NCBI RefSeq assembly: GCF_004000255.1
Contig: NZ_RCIQ01000001.1
Location: forward strand, 248,001-312,000
DNA length: 64,000 bases
From: Nioella ostreopsis
GTDB lineage: Bacteria > Pseudomonadota > Alphaproteobacteria > Rhodobacterales > Rhodobacteraceae
Reading direction: 5' to 3'
Part shown: one piece after another, positions 1-7,621 of the stretch
Numbering within the stretch: position 1 is the first letter of the stretch
Layout of the letters: each line of letters begins with the position of its first letter
Position numbers and translations under genes: made by a program
The notes under the pieces: model-generated
Databases searched by the model: none
What the model was told of the DNA's origin: nothing
Seen by the model: only the letters and a program-made list of their open reading frames with translations

Positions 1-443
1 TGGCGGGGGCCATCGCCACGCTGGATGAGGTGGGCGCTACGCATGACATCATCGAAGTGCCCGGCGCGCTGGAGGTGTCCACGGCGATCCGCATTGCCTA
101 TCGGCAGGCCAATTTCGACGGGTTCGTCGCCATTGGCTGCGTGATCCGGGGCGAGACGACCCATTACGATACGGTCTGCAACGACAGTTCCCGTGCGATC
201 CAGCTTCTGGGGCTGGAAGGGGCCTGTATCGGCAACGGCATCCTCACCGTGGAAAACCGCAAACAGGCCGAAGTGCGCGCCGATCCCGCCGATCAGAACA
301 AGGGCGGCGGGGCTGCTGCGGCGGCGCTCCATCTTATCGCGTTGACGCGGAAGTTCGCAGCGCCTAAAGGCGGCATCGGATTCAAACCGGCGGGCAGCGA
401 GATGCTGATTGCCGGCGATGCAAAAGGACCAAGCCGCGCATGA
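1..443 (+). CDS. ribH: 6,7-dimethyl-8-ribityllumazine synthase (5' truncated)
   Basis: Catalyses the penultimate step of riboflavin synthesis, condensing 5-amino-6-ribitylamino-uracil with 3,4-dihydroxy-2-butanone 4-phosphate; usually a cytosolic icosahedral or pentameric enzyme. The frame is open from base 3, and the true start lies upstream of the window. Visible family motifs are PGALEV, the central FVAIGCVIRGETTHYD with its catalytic His, and NGILTVEN. About 147 residues are present, so only a short N-terminal piece is missing. The stop overlaps the next start (ATGA at 440-443), which implies translational coupling to nusB, the usual end of alphaproteobacterial rib operons. The tail after KPAGSEML is slightly extended and low in complexity. 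Identification is very secure. Confidence 0.96.
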   Translation, partial: AGAIATLDEVGATHDIIEVPGALEVSTAIRIAYRQANFDGFVAIGCVIRGETTHYDTVCNDSSRAIQLLGLEGACIGNGILTVENRKQAEVRADPADQNKGGGAAAAALHLIALTRKFAAPKGGIGFKPAGSEMLIAGDAKGPSRA

Positions 444-919
444 CCACCCCCAAGGGCCCCACGAAGGACGAAAAGCGCCAGATGAAATCGGCCGCCCGGC
501 TATACGCCGTGCAGGCGCTGTTTCAGATGGAGGCCGCGGGGCAGACGGTGGAGAAGGTGCGCCGCGAGTTCTTCGATTTTCGCTTTGGCCAGGAAGTGGC
601 GGGCGAGGAGCTGGCCGAGGCCGATCCCGATCTTTTCACCAAACTGCTGGATGACGCGGTGAACTGGCAGGCGAAGATCGACCAGATGACCGACCGGGCG
701 CTTGTTGCGAAATGGCCGATTGCGCGCATTGACCCGACGATCAGGGCCCTGTTCCGGGCGGCGGGTGCGGAGCTGCTGGACTCGAATACTCCGCCCAAGG
801 TGGTGATCACGGAATTCGTGGATGTGGCCCGCGCCTTCTTCCCCGAAGGACGCGAGCCGAAATTCGTGAATGCCGTGCTGGATCACATGGCGCGCGAAGC
901 CCGGCCCGAGGCGTTCTGA
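440..919 (+). CDS. nusB: Transcription antitermination factor NusB
   Basis: 159 residues, normal for NusB. The N-terminal RLYAVQALFQME helix and the C-terminal EPKFVNAVLDHMAR segment are family hallmarks; the whole protein is predicted all-helical. NusB binds boxA RNA together with NusE (S10) and supports rRNA antitermination. The start ATG overlaps the ribH stop by four bases, so expression is probably coupled to riboflavin synthesis. A row of three palindromes follows immediately and may end the operon. Confidence 0.96.
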   Translation: MTTPKGPTKDEKRQMKSAARLYAVQALFQMEAAGQTVEKVRREFFDFRFGQEVAGEELAEADPDLFTKLLDDAVNWQAKIDQMTDRALVAKWPIARIDPTIRALFRAAGAELLDSNTPPKVVITEFVDVARAFFPEGREPKFVNAVLDHMAREARPEAF

Positions 920-920
920 G

Positions 921-1009
921 CCGGAAAACTCTTCCAGAAGAGTTTTCCGGTCTGAAAATTTTTCGAGGAAAAATTTTGGTTCGGAAGAATTTTCTAGAAA
1001 ATTCTTCCG
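921..1009. repeat. Three tandem intergenic palindromes
   Basis: Three near-perfect hairpins lie head to tail between the convergent nusB and methyltransferase genes: 921-950 (14-bp stem, 2-nt loop), 955-977 (10-bp A/T-rich stem, GAG loop) and 982-1009 (13-bp stem, TA loop). All are built from alternations of GGAA, AAATTTT and CTTCC. A relative sits at 43727-43769. There is no long T-run, so this is not a textbook terminator, although it may stop transcription or stabilise 3' ends from both sides. Confidence 0.8.
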
Positions 1010-1015
1010 CGTCGA

Positions 1016-1762
1016 TCAGCGCCCTTCCACGCGGAAGAAGCGGGTCCATTTCTTCAGCGCCATCATCACGATCTGAAGCGCGATCACCGTCAGCATCGCC
1101 ACGTGCCAGGCCGTGGCATCCGCCAGGGCCTCGCCCTCGCGCCAGGTCGAGAGCATCTCGAGCGCATACATCATCGTCATGGTGCTGAGCCAACTGGGAT
1201 GCTCGCGACGGAACACGGTGCGCCAGCTGAAGGGCAGGGCGGGGGGCACCCAGCCCGACAGGCGCGGGAAGAAGGCCGGGGTGCGCGCGGCCCAGTCGTT
1301 GTACTCCTGTCCGAACTTGTCTGACAGGAAGCGTTCTTCGGCGGCGATGATCCGTTCGAAGTAGATCACCAGCACCAGCGCCATCAGCGCCCCCACCCAG
1401 AGCCATTGGGTATATAGCGCCACCCCCACGTAGCCGATCGCATTGGCAAGGTAGAGCGGGTTGCGCACAACCGAATAGATCCCGGTGGTGTTGAGCGATT
1501 CCGCCACCTGCCCCTTTGTGTTGCGACCCGAGGTGCGCGCGGGCACGTAGCCCACCGTATAGGCCCGAAGAACCACGCCGGTCAGCACCAGCACGAGACA
1601 GAGCGTTTCGTAGATTTCCCCCACGGTGTCGCCGAAGCGCAGCTCGATTGCCTCGCCCTGCCAGATGGCGAACAGAACGATGGGAATGAACAGGGTCAGA
1701 ACGAAGCTGCGCCAGCGGAACAGGGTTTCGCCCATGTTCGCGAGGTGGTCCTTGATGAGCAT
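1016..1762 (-). CDS. Isoprenylcysteine carboxyl methyltransferase (ICMT)/phospholipid methyltransferase-family membrane protein
   Basis: 248 residues with about five hydrophobic segments. The central motif GIYSVVRNPLYLAN, followed by ERIIAAEERFL and FGQEYNDWAARTPAFFP, is the S-adenosylmethionine-binding core shared by ICMT, PEMT and NnrU-like membrane methyltransferases. The substrate cannot be read from sequence; a lipid or small hydrophobic molecule is likely. The start has a good ribosome site (AAGGA, about 8 nt upstream). It is a single minus-strand gene facing nusB, with the triple palindrome between the two stops. Confidence 0.8.
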   Translation of the reverse strand: MLIKDHLANMGETLFRWRSFVLTLFIPIVLFAIWQGEAIELRFGDTVGEIYETLCLVLVLTGVVLRAYTVGYVPARTSGRNTKGQVAESLNTTGIYSVVRNPLYLANAIGYVGVALYTQWLWVGALMALVLVIYFERIIAAEERFLSDKFGQEYNDWAARTPAFFPRLSGWVPPALPFSWRTVFRREHPSWLSTMTMMYALEMLSTWREGEALADATAWHVAMLTVIALQIVMMALKKWTRFFRVEGR

Positions 1763-1881
1763 GCGGGAGGGTCCTTCCAGAAATCATCGGCCTGAACGGC
1801 CGTGCCTGCGCATAGAACGAAGGCTTCGGCGGGTGCAATAAACTCCGGTTCATGCGCATGGGCTTGCGGTTGAAAACGGGC

Positions 1882-3441
1882 CTATTGCCCGTGCGCAGGG
1901 ATCACCCAGTCCTCGCCGCGCGCGGTGGTCACGTATTCGGGCCAGCGGAAGTGAAGCGGCGGGGCGTAGTCGCAGAGCGGCGGAATATGCTCTTGGGCGG
2001 TGCGTTGGCGGAACTCGGCCTGTGCCGTTTCCAACAGGGCCGGGTCGGTGAGGCAGTCGAGCGCGGTCATGGCGATGACCTGCGCCGCGACCTCCGTCAT
2101 CGGGTCGATGGTCGCAGGGTGCCCGCCAAGCGCGTTCATCGCCCAGGCCGGGTAGGCGAAGCCCTCGGGTGCGGTCAGCGCCGGGCGCCCGATATAGAGC
2201 CGCACCGTGGGCGCGTGCCAGCAGTATTCGGTGTAGTCGTCCGAGGTGAAATGGCGCTGCGACGGGGGCAGGACCTGGCGGATCTGGCGTTCGGCCTCTT
2301 CCGGAGGTGTGAGCTTCGAAATCATCGGCAGAAACGGGTCGGCCATGGGGTCGAGCCCCAGTTCAGCCTGAATCGCACGGGCGAAGTCGGCGGCCTCTTC
2401 GCCCCAGACCGGCGCGCCCACGGCCTCCAGGTTGGCGTAGGTTGCGCGGGCCATGGCGTGGTTGGGCAGGCCGGGGCGCGATTTGGCCACCCAGTGCCGC
2501 CGCCAGGAACAGTGGCAAAGCTGTGCCGCAGCCTCGGCGAAATGATCGAGGCCGCGGATGATGTGCTCGGCCTCGCTGACCTCGCTGATGCGGATGAAAT
2601 ACTGGATCTGCGCGATCTGTGCCGGGATGTTGTCTGCCGTGGCCTGCCCATGGCTCAGGATGGCCTCATTCATCGACCAGCTTTGCCCCGGCGCCATCAC
2701 ATGTTCGCGCAGGGCTTTGGCCGATTGATACATCTGCACCATGGCATCCGTGGCCCCCGGCGCACGGGCAGCGGCGTGGCTGGCGGGGATCGGGCTGGCA
2801 TCCTCGCCCGCCATCCAGGTTTCCGGCGCGTCGCAGGTGAATTCGTAGATGACGCCGTAGCCCACGCCGCAATGGGTGTCCCACCGCACGGTGTTGCACA
2901 AGGGCGCCATGTAGAAAGGGTGAAAGCTGATTGCCGCATCGAGGTCATCGTAGTAGCCCGCCGCCGCGTGGATGGGTTTCGATCCGCGCACCTTTTCTGC
3001 CGGTTCCCCGAAGAACTTGAGCCGCCCGGGGATGTTATGTGCCTCCATCGCGGCTTTTGCCGCAAGAAAACCGCCGAGCGATCCCATGCCAAGCGCCGAA
3101 TGGGGGTCGGTGTGGCCGCCCGCATGCGGGCCGAGGCCGGGGCGGGGGGCCTTTCGCGGTTCTGCAGCCTGGCAGTTGCCGGGGATGCCGTCATATTCGG
3201 CGTAGCCGCCGATGGTGGGGCCGTCGCCGTTTGACCAGGTGGCGCAGAAGGCCGTGGGCATGCCGGCGCTGCCTTCCTCGACCTCGAATCCCTCGCTCCG
3301 CAGAAGGTCCACGTAGTAGGCGCAGGATTTGTACTCGCGCCACGCGGTTTCCCCAAAATCCCAGATGTCGCGCGTCCAGCGGGAAATCTCGCCCATGCGG
3401 GCCCTGACCGTTGCCCGCGCCGTGTCTTTTGCTGCCGTCAT
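1882..3441 (-). CDS. M20-family amidohydrolase, AbgB-like
   Basis: 519 residues, cytosolic. It carries the M20D signatures GGYAEYDGIPGNCQ and GPHAGGHTDPHSALG, which supply metal-binding and acidic residues, and later SFHPFYMAPL. The closest named relative by pattern is p-aminobenzoyl-glutamate hydrolase subunit B and related carboxypeptidase-like amidohydrolases, but no AbgA partner is nearby and the real substrate is unknown. The start is supported by GGAGG six bases upstream. It stands alone, divergent from a small membrane-protein gene. Confidence 0.8.
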   Translation of the reverse strand: MTAAKDTARATVRARMGEISRWTRDIWDFGETAWREYKSCAYYVDLLRSEGFEVEEGSAGMPTAFCATWSNGDGPTIGGYAEYDGIPGNCQAAEPRKAPRPGLGPHAGGHTDPHSALGMGSLGGFLAAKAAMEAHNIPGRLKFFGEPAEKVRGSKPIHAAAGYYDDLDAAISFHPFYMAPLCNTVRWDTHCGVGYGVIYEFTCDAPETWMAGEDASPIPASHAAARAPGATDAMVQMYQSAKALREHVMAPGQSWSMNEAILSHGQATADNIPAQIAQIQYFIRISEVSEAEHIIRGLDHFAEAAAQLCHCSWRRHWVAKSRPGLPNHAMARATYANLEAVGAPVWGEEAADFARAIQAELGLDPMADPFLPMISKLTPPEEAERQIRQVLPPSQRHFTSDDYTEYCWHAPTVRLYIGRPALTAPEGFAYPAWAMNALGGHPATIDPMTEVAAQVIAMTALDCLTDPALLETAQAEFRQRTAQEHIPPLCDYAPPLHFRWPEYVTTARGEDWVIPAHGQ

Positions 3442-3605
3442 CAGCTGCCTCCGTTTTCAGCACGACGCTAGGCCGCTGCCCCTGATCAAGGCAAGCATCT
3501 TGAGGCAGGGGCGAATATTGGCGCATGGGCGGCTCTGACGCAGGCTTGTGGGTTGCAGACGATGCAAGCAGTGCTAACATGATTGACAAGGTCAAGGAGG
3601 ACATC

Positions 3606-3911
3606 ATGCCAGAGCATATCAAGATGATCATCAGACACGGCTTTATCGGACTCGGGATTTCCGTCGCTTTCACGGCGATGATCCTGGCCTTCAATGTCGG
3701 CAACCTGTGGCACCTTGTGACCCATACCGCCGAGGGGCCGGTGGCGGTGCTGATGCTGATCGTGTTCGGCACGATCACCTTCGGATCGGCCCAGATCGGC
3801 TACAAGATCATGTCGATGGGCGAGGATGAGGACGATGGCCAGGGCGGCAAGCGCGATGCGCTGCCGGTGGTCGATCCGGTTGCGATTCCGATCAGAATCA
3901 CCGACCACTAG
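3606..3911 (+). CDS. Small two-helix membrane protein of unknown function
   Basis: 101 residues from the ATG that follows a strong AAGGAGG site. An in-frame upstream ATG exists at 3525, but it lacks a comparable ribosome site. Two hydrophobic helices (roughly residues 10-32 and 42-64) are separated by a short His-containing loop. An acidic stretch (GEDEDDGQGG) and a C-terminal tail follow, probably facing the cytoplasm. I recognise no domain. A clear hairpin terminator follows the stop, so it is probably monocistronic. Confidence 0.65.
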   Translation: MPEHIKMIIRHGFIGLGISVAFTAMILAFNVGNLWHLVTHTAEGPVAVLMLIVFGTITFGSAQIGYKIMSMGEDEDDGQGGKRDALPVVDPVAIPIRITDH

Positions 3912-3927
3912 ACACCCCACAAGAAAG

Positions 3928-3960
3928 AAGGCCCGAAGCATCTGCCTCGGGCCTTGGTCT
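3928..3960 (+). terminator. Rho-independent terminator after the small membrane protein gene
   Basis: AAGGCCCGA and TCGGGCCTT form a 9-bp stem around a 10-nt loop, followed by a short T-rich run (GGTCTTTC). It lies 16 bases after the TAG stop. Confidence 0.8.
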
Positions 3961-4185
3961 TTCTGAGGTGACGGGACCACCACAGCCGTTGGGAATTGAA
4001 TTCCCGAGGACCTGTTTTTACAGGTGGGCGCCAGGTAAACGAACCACGGTCCGCACAGAGCCAGCTCCCTCGGAATTGCTTAAGGCCACCGGAATTTTGC
4101 CCGTTACGAGAAGGGCAGAACCCGCCAATCCCTCACATAGGCCCTTCCACCGGTTCCGGCAAGAGCAATGCAGGCAATTGCATTT
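3961..4185. other. Intergenic region with two small palindromes
   Basis: No convincing gene. It contains a perfect 15-bp palindrome (GGGAATT-G-AATTCCC, 3992-4006) followed at 4011-4026 by a 6-bp stem with a TTTT loop. These may be protein-binding sites or part of a short structured RNA; nothing else was recognised. Confidence 0.4.
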
Positions 4186-4200
4186 GTTCTTGAATTGTTC
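4186..4200 (+). promoter_or_regulatory. LexA (SOS) box upstream of mmcB
   Basis: GTTC, seven bases, GTTC: an exact match to the direct-repeat SOS box used by LexA in alphaproteobacteria. It ends 12 bases before the chosen mmcB start, so LexA would sit on the promoter or leader. Caulobacter mmcB is known to be SOS-induced, which agrees with the position. Confidence 0.85.
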
Positions 4201-4212
4201 CAATCTGGCCTG

Positions 4213-4668
4213 ATGACAAACGACGCTCTCCTTCCCGATCTCATGCCCGGCCAGTTGCTGGCCCGGGGCGTCTGCCGTCACCTGCGCCAGCATGATTTCG
4301 CCAGCCTGGAAGAATTCGTGCCGGAGCGGGGCAAGCGGGTGGATGTCATGGCGCTTGGCCCCAAAGGGGAAATCTGGGTGATCGAGTGCAAATCGAGTCG
4401 CGTCGACTTCACCTCCGATTCGAAATGGGATGGCTACCTGGAATGGTGTGACCGGTATTTCTGGGCTGTGGACCAGGAATTTCCGACCGATCTGCTGCCG
4501 GATGGCACGGGGTTGATCATTGCGGATGCTTATGACGCGGAAATCCTGCGCTTCGGACCCGAGACCAAACTCGCCCCCGCCCGGCGCAAGGTGCTGACCC
4601 AGAAATTCGCCCGCACCGCCGCGCAACGTCTGCACGGATACCGCGATCCCAAACCGGGCAGCATTTGA
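4213..4668 (+). CDS. mmcB: MmcB-family DNA repair protein
   Basis: 151 residues. The block LARGVCRHL...EEFVPERGKRVDVMALGP...WVIECKSSR followed by WDGYLEWCDRYFWAV is the MmcB family core. The D-x(n)-E-x-K pattern (VDVMAL...IECKSS) resembles a PD-(D/E)XK nuclease site. In Caulobacter crescentus MmcB helps cells survive mitomycin C and is linked to the ImuABC mutasome. The reading frame opens upstream at 4168, but starting there would place the SOS box inside the gene, and the MTNDAL start resembles family N-termini as I remember them, so 4213 is preferred. Confidence 0.88.
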   Translation: MTNDALLPDLMPGQLLARGVCRHLRQHDFASLEEFVPERGKRVDVMALGPKGEIWVIECKSSRVDFTSDSKWDGYLEWCDRYFWAVDQEFPTDLLPDGTGLIIADAYDAEILRFGPETKLAPARRKVLTQKFARTAAQRLHGYRDPKPGSI

Positions 4669-4678
4669 CTAAAATTGT

Positions 4679-4740
4679 CCGCGCCCCCTTCTTCTTGGCC
4701 CAAATACTCCGGGGAGCGCGAGGGGCAGCGCCCCTCGTAT
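4679..4740. repeat. Rhodobacterales-type intergenic repeat with GC hairpin
   Basis: The stretch reads, on the minus strand, as a GC hairpin (8-bp stem CGAGGGGC / GCCCCTCG at 4719-4737, 3-nt loop), then CCCCGGAGTATTTGGGCC, then a run of GAA triplets. From memory this consensus recurs between genes in many Rhodobacteraceae. It lies between the convergent mmcB gene and the 63-residue minus-strand gene and may serve both as a transcription end. Confidence 0.6.
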
Positions 4741-4777
4741 GACAGGCCATCGACCGGCGATGCCGTCGGGCCGGAGA

Positions 4778-4969
4778 TCAGCCCTTGGCGCCCTTGCGGA
4801 TGGTTTCCGCCGCGACGCGCAGTTCCTCGGCGATTTCCAAGGCTTCTTCCGGGTCGAAATCGAGCGGCAGATCGACGCCGTCTGCTTCGATATAGATGCG
4901 AACCATGCCCATGGTGGTCGGGCCGATCTGCAGATTGGCGGCGATGTCGCTTTCGCTGTCGATGCCCAT
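4778..4969 (-). CDS. Short conserved protein (DUF6324-like)
   Basis: 63 residues, soluble and acidic. Beginning MGIDSESDIAANLQIGP and ending in an EEALEIAEEL helix, it resembles a short Rhodobacterales family (DUF6324 from memory). A strong GGAGGACATCA ribosome site fixes the start at 4969; the open frame extends to 5077, but the extra residues have no such support. The pattern FDPEEALEIAEELR suggests a strand-strand-helix mini-domain. The function is unknown. Confidence 0.7.
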   Translation of the reverse strand: MGIDSESDIAANLQIGPTTMGMVRIYIEADGVDLPLDFDPEEALEIAEELRVAAETIRKGAKG

Positions 4970-5091
4970 TGATGTCCTCCGAGAAACCGGTTTTCCCCAT
5001 AAATGGGGGCTGGCGAGCGGCCTAGACCCTTGCCCGTTGCGATACAAGGCAAAATACTGGAAGCGGACGGCGTCCACAAAGGGGAAATTGC

Positions 5092-5583
5092 ATGTCGGAC
5101 GAGGTCATCCTGAAGGATCTGGGCATTGGCGATGCCGGCTGGCTGATCCAGCAACATGCGGAGCTCTATGCCCGCGAAGAGGGATTCGACGCCAGTTTCG
5201 AGCCCTTGGTGGCCGAAATCCTTGCCGACTATCTTCGCAATCGCGACCCCGCTTGCGAACGCGCCTGGATTGCCTGGGGTGGGGGCGAACGGCTCGGCTC
5301 GATCTTCTGTGTCAGGGGGCCGGAACCGGGGCAGGCCAAGCTGCGGCTGTTCCTTCTGACCCCGTCTGCACGGGGCAAGGGGCTTGGCAAACGCCTTCTG
5401 GAGGTTTGCATCGCCTATGCCCGAGACAAGGGTTACGGGGAATTGGTGCTCTGGACCCATGCCAGCCACCGGGCCGCCTGCGCGCTCTATGAAAAGGCCG
5501 GGTTCACCTGCGTCGACAGCCATCCCGTCACCTCGTTCGGGCAGCGGCTGGAAGAACAGACATGGAAGCTGAAATTGACATGA
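5092..5583 (+). CDS. GNAT-family N-acetyltransferase
   Basis: 163 residues. The acetyl-CoA site is visible as LFLLTPSARGKGLGKRLL (motif A, R/Q-x-x-G-x-G/A), followed by VLWTHASHRAACALYEKAGF. The N-terminal half (HAELYAREEGFDASFEPLV) matches the acetyltransferase half of MarR-GNAT fusion proteins, but no MarR domain is attached here. The acceptor substrate is unknown. The ribosome site is AGGGG. The stop lies 49 bases before tRNA-His. Confidence 0.85.
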   Translation: MSDEVILKDLGIGDAGWLIQQHAELYAREEGFDASFEPLVAEILADYLRNRDPACERAWIAWGGGERLGSIFCVRGPEPGQAKLRLFLLTPSARGKGLGKRLLEVCIAYARDKGYGELVLWTHASHRAACALYEKAGFTCVDSHPVTSFGQRLEEQTWKLKLT

Positions 5584-5631
5584 CAGAGAGGCTTGCATTC
5601 CGGCGCAACGGGGGCTATCCACCCCGCCAGT

Positions 5632-5708
5632 GCCGCCTTAGCTCAGTTGGTTAGAGCGCTGGATTGTGGATCCAGAGGTCCCCCGTTCAAGCCGGGGAGG
5701 CGGTACCA
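5632..5708 (+). tRNA. tRNA-His (GTG)
   Basis: A full cloverleaf can be folded: acceptor GCCGCCT/AGGCGGT with a G1-U72 wobble, D arm, anticodon stem CTGGA/TCCAG with loop TTGTGGA (anticodon GTG at 5666-5668), T arm CCCCG-TTCAAGC-CGGGG, discriminator A73 and an encoded CCA. There is no extra paired G at -1, the unusual state known for many alphaproteobacterial histidine tRNAs. Confidence 0.95.
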
Positions 5709-5990
5709 TCCTCCGATCACATGGGAAGTTGCGCCCGCAGGAGACAGGCCCCTGTGCTGACGTCGCGTGGCCGGATTCGCAATAGCCGCGAAAGCTAGCG
5801 CCCAGATCAACGCCTCCGATCCTGCGTCACTGCCCCGGCCTGCGCGGGCTCTACGGTGCTTCCGAATAGTCCGACAAGCCGTTCGGGACGTCGAGGTATC
5901 TGCTTTCCCTCGTAATTCCCAAAGGTCGGTGCTAGGCATTATCGCGCTACGGATGCGGGCAGGCGATTGGGGTGGAAGGATCAGGTTCAG
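5709..5990 (+). other. Leader/intergenic region before ugd
   Basis: 282 bases without a credible gene; the one plus-strand frame (5767-6006) has no ribosome site and runs into ugd in another frame. The promoter for the glycan block presumably lies here, but no -35/-10 pair stands out. Confidence 0.4.
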
Positions 5991-7322
5991 ATGCGTATTG
6001 CGATGATCGGAACAGGCTATGTCGGGCTTGTCTCCGGAGTGTGTTTTTCGGATTTCGGCCATGACGTGATTTGCGTCGATAAGGACGTCGAGAAAATCGC
6101 GCGGCTCGATGCCGGCGAGGTGCCGATTTTCGAGCCAGGCCTGGAAGATGTGATGGCGCGCAATGTGGCTGCCGGACGCCTGACCTTCTCGACGGATCTG
6201 AACAAGGCGATTGACGGGGCCGATGCGGTTTTCATCGCTGTTGGCACGCCGACACGTCGCGGGGACGGGCACGCCGACCTGACCTATGTGATGGCCGTTG
6301 CCGAGGAGATCGCCAAGGCATTGACGGGCTATGCTGTGATCGTGACGAAATCTACCGTTCCGGTGGGAACCAACCGCAAGGTCAAGCAGGTGATTGCCAA
6401 GGCCAATCCCGATGCCGAATTCGACGTGGCCTCGAACCCCGAATTCCTGCGCGAAGGGGCGGCAATCGACGATTTCATGAAGCCTGACAGGGTGATCGTC
6501 GGAGTTCAGAGCGAACGCGCGGCCGAGGTCATGGCAGAGATCTATCGCCCGCTCTATCTGCGCGAATTCCCGATTGTGACCACCGATCTGGAAAGCGCCG
6601 AGATGATCAAATACGCCGCCAACGGTTTTCTCGCCACGAAGATCACGTTCATCAACGAGATCGCTGCCCTGTGCGAACGGGTCGGGGCCGACGTAAAGGA
6701 GGTGGCGCGTGGAATGGGGCTTGACGGCCGTATCGGGCAGCATTTCCTGCATGCCGGTCCCGGTTATGGGGGGTCGTGCTTTCCAAAGGATACATCGGCC
6801 TTGGCCCGGATCGGTCAGGAAAACGCTGTGCCTCAGAATATTGTCGAGACGGTGATCCGCGTGAACGACTCGGTCAAGCAGCGCATGGTCGAGAAACTGC
6901 GTGATCTCTGTGGCGGCAGCTTCAACGGCAAGACCATCGCAATCCTTGGCGTGACCTTCAAACCCAATACCGACGACATGCGCGAAGCGCCCTCGTTGAC
7001 GATCATTCCGGCGCTGGTCGGGTCGGGTGCCAAGGTGCGCGTCGTCGATCCACAGGGGCGGCGCGAGGGCGAGGCCCTGCTTCCCGGCGTGATCTGGACA
7101 GAGGACCCCTACAAGGCCGCGAACAATGCCGATCTGCTGGTGGTCCTGACAGAGTGGAACGAATTCCGCGCGCTGGATCTCAAGAAGCTGGCCCGACGCA
7201 TGGCCACGCCGCACTTGGCTGATTTGCGCAACGTCTATTCCGCAAAGGACGCGAAACGGGCAGGGTTCAACGGCTACGACTCCATCGGTAGGCGAACGAT
7301 TCCGCCAGCCGAATGCGGCTAG
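5991..7322 (+). CDS. ugd: UDP-glucose 6-dehydrogenase
   Basis: 443 residues, normal length. The N-terminal Rossmann motif MRIAMIGTGYVGLVSG binds NAD, and GPGYGGSCFPKDTSAL contains the catalytic cysteine of this family. It oxidises UDP-glucose to UDP-glucuronate, the precursor of uronic acids in capsules and exopolysaccharides. Family-typical SNPEFLREG and a C-terminal domain with LGVTFKPNTDD are present. The upstream TTG at 5967 is rejected in favour of the ATG that begins the canonical Rossmann strand. It is the first gene of the 20-kb plus-strand glycan block. Confidence 0.96.
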   Translation: MRIAMIGTGYVGLVSGVCFSDFGHDVICVDKDVEKIARLDAGEVPIFEPGLEDVMARNVAAGRLTFSTDLNKAIDGADAVFIAVGTPTRRGDGHADLTYVMAVAEEIAKALTGYAVIVTKSTVPVGTNRKVKQVIAKANPDAEFDVASNPEFLREGAAIDDFMKPDRVIVGVQSERAAEVMAEIYRPLYLREFPIVTTDLESAEMIKYAANGFLATKITFINEIAALCERVGADVKEVARGMGLDGRIGQHFLHAGPGYGGSCFPKDTSALARIGQENAVPQNIVETVIRVNDSVKQRMVEKLRDLCGGSFNGKTIAILGVTFKPNTDDMREAPSLTIIPALVGSGAKVRVVDPQGRREGEALLPGVIWTEDPYKAANNADLLVVLTEWNEFRALDLKKLARRMATPHLADLRNVYSAKDAKRAGFNGYDSIGRRTIPPAECG

Positions 7323-7621
7323 ACAATGGGCCCCTCTGGCGAAGTCGCCCGGAGTAGGAACTGAGTAAAATAACACCAGGCCGCAGACAACGCGCATTGT
7401 ATTTCGGCAACCAACCGCAGACTGCGGTCCAAGCCCGGCCAGTACTGTTGCAACGCCCGTTTCTCTGTGCAAAGAACTGCCTCGCGGAAACGGGCTATGG
7501 TGCAGGGGTGCGAAGGTGTGAACAGGTCAAGTGACATATAGTGTCGAAAACAGATCACCTCTCGCTTTGATCAGTTGAAAACAAGACGTCTTTTACGCGA
7601 CACAAGGTTCAGGTTTGGTTC
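7323..7621. other. Intergenic region between ugd and the fused glycosyltransferase gene
   Basis: About 300 bases, more A/T-rich towards 7550-7621. A 79-residue minus-strand frame (7319-7558) has no family resemblance or ribosome site and is not called. A promoter for the following genes may be here; none can be assigned. Confidence 0.35.

Noticed and set aside
1852-3234. 460-residue plus-strand frame opposite the amidohydrolase
   Set aside because: Arg/Gly-rich shadow of a gene with clear catalytic motifs.
5767-6006. 79-residue frame before ugd
   Set aside because: Lacks a ribosome site and overlaps the start of ugd in another frame.
5643-7472. 609-residue minus-strand frame opposite ugd
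   Set aside because: Spans tRNA-His and antisense ugd; no recognised domain.
7319-7558. 79-residue minus-strand frame after ugd
   Set aside because: No ribosome site, no family likeness and irregular composition.
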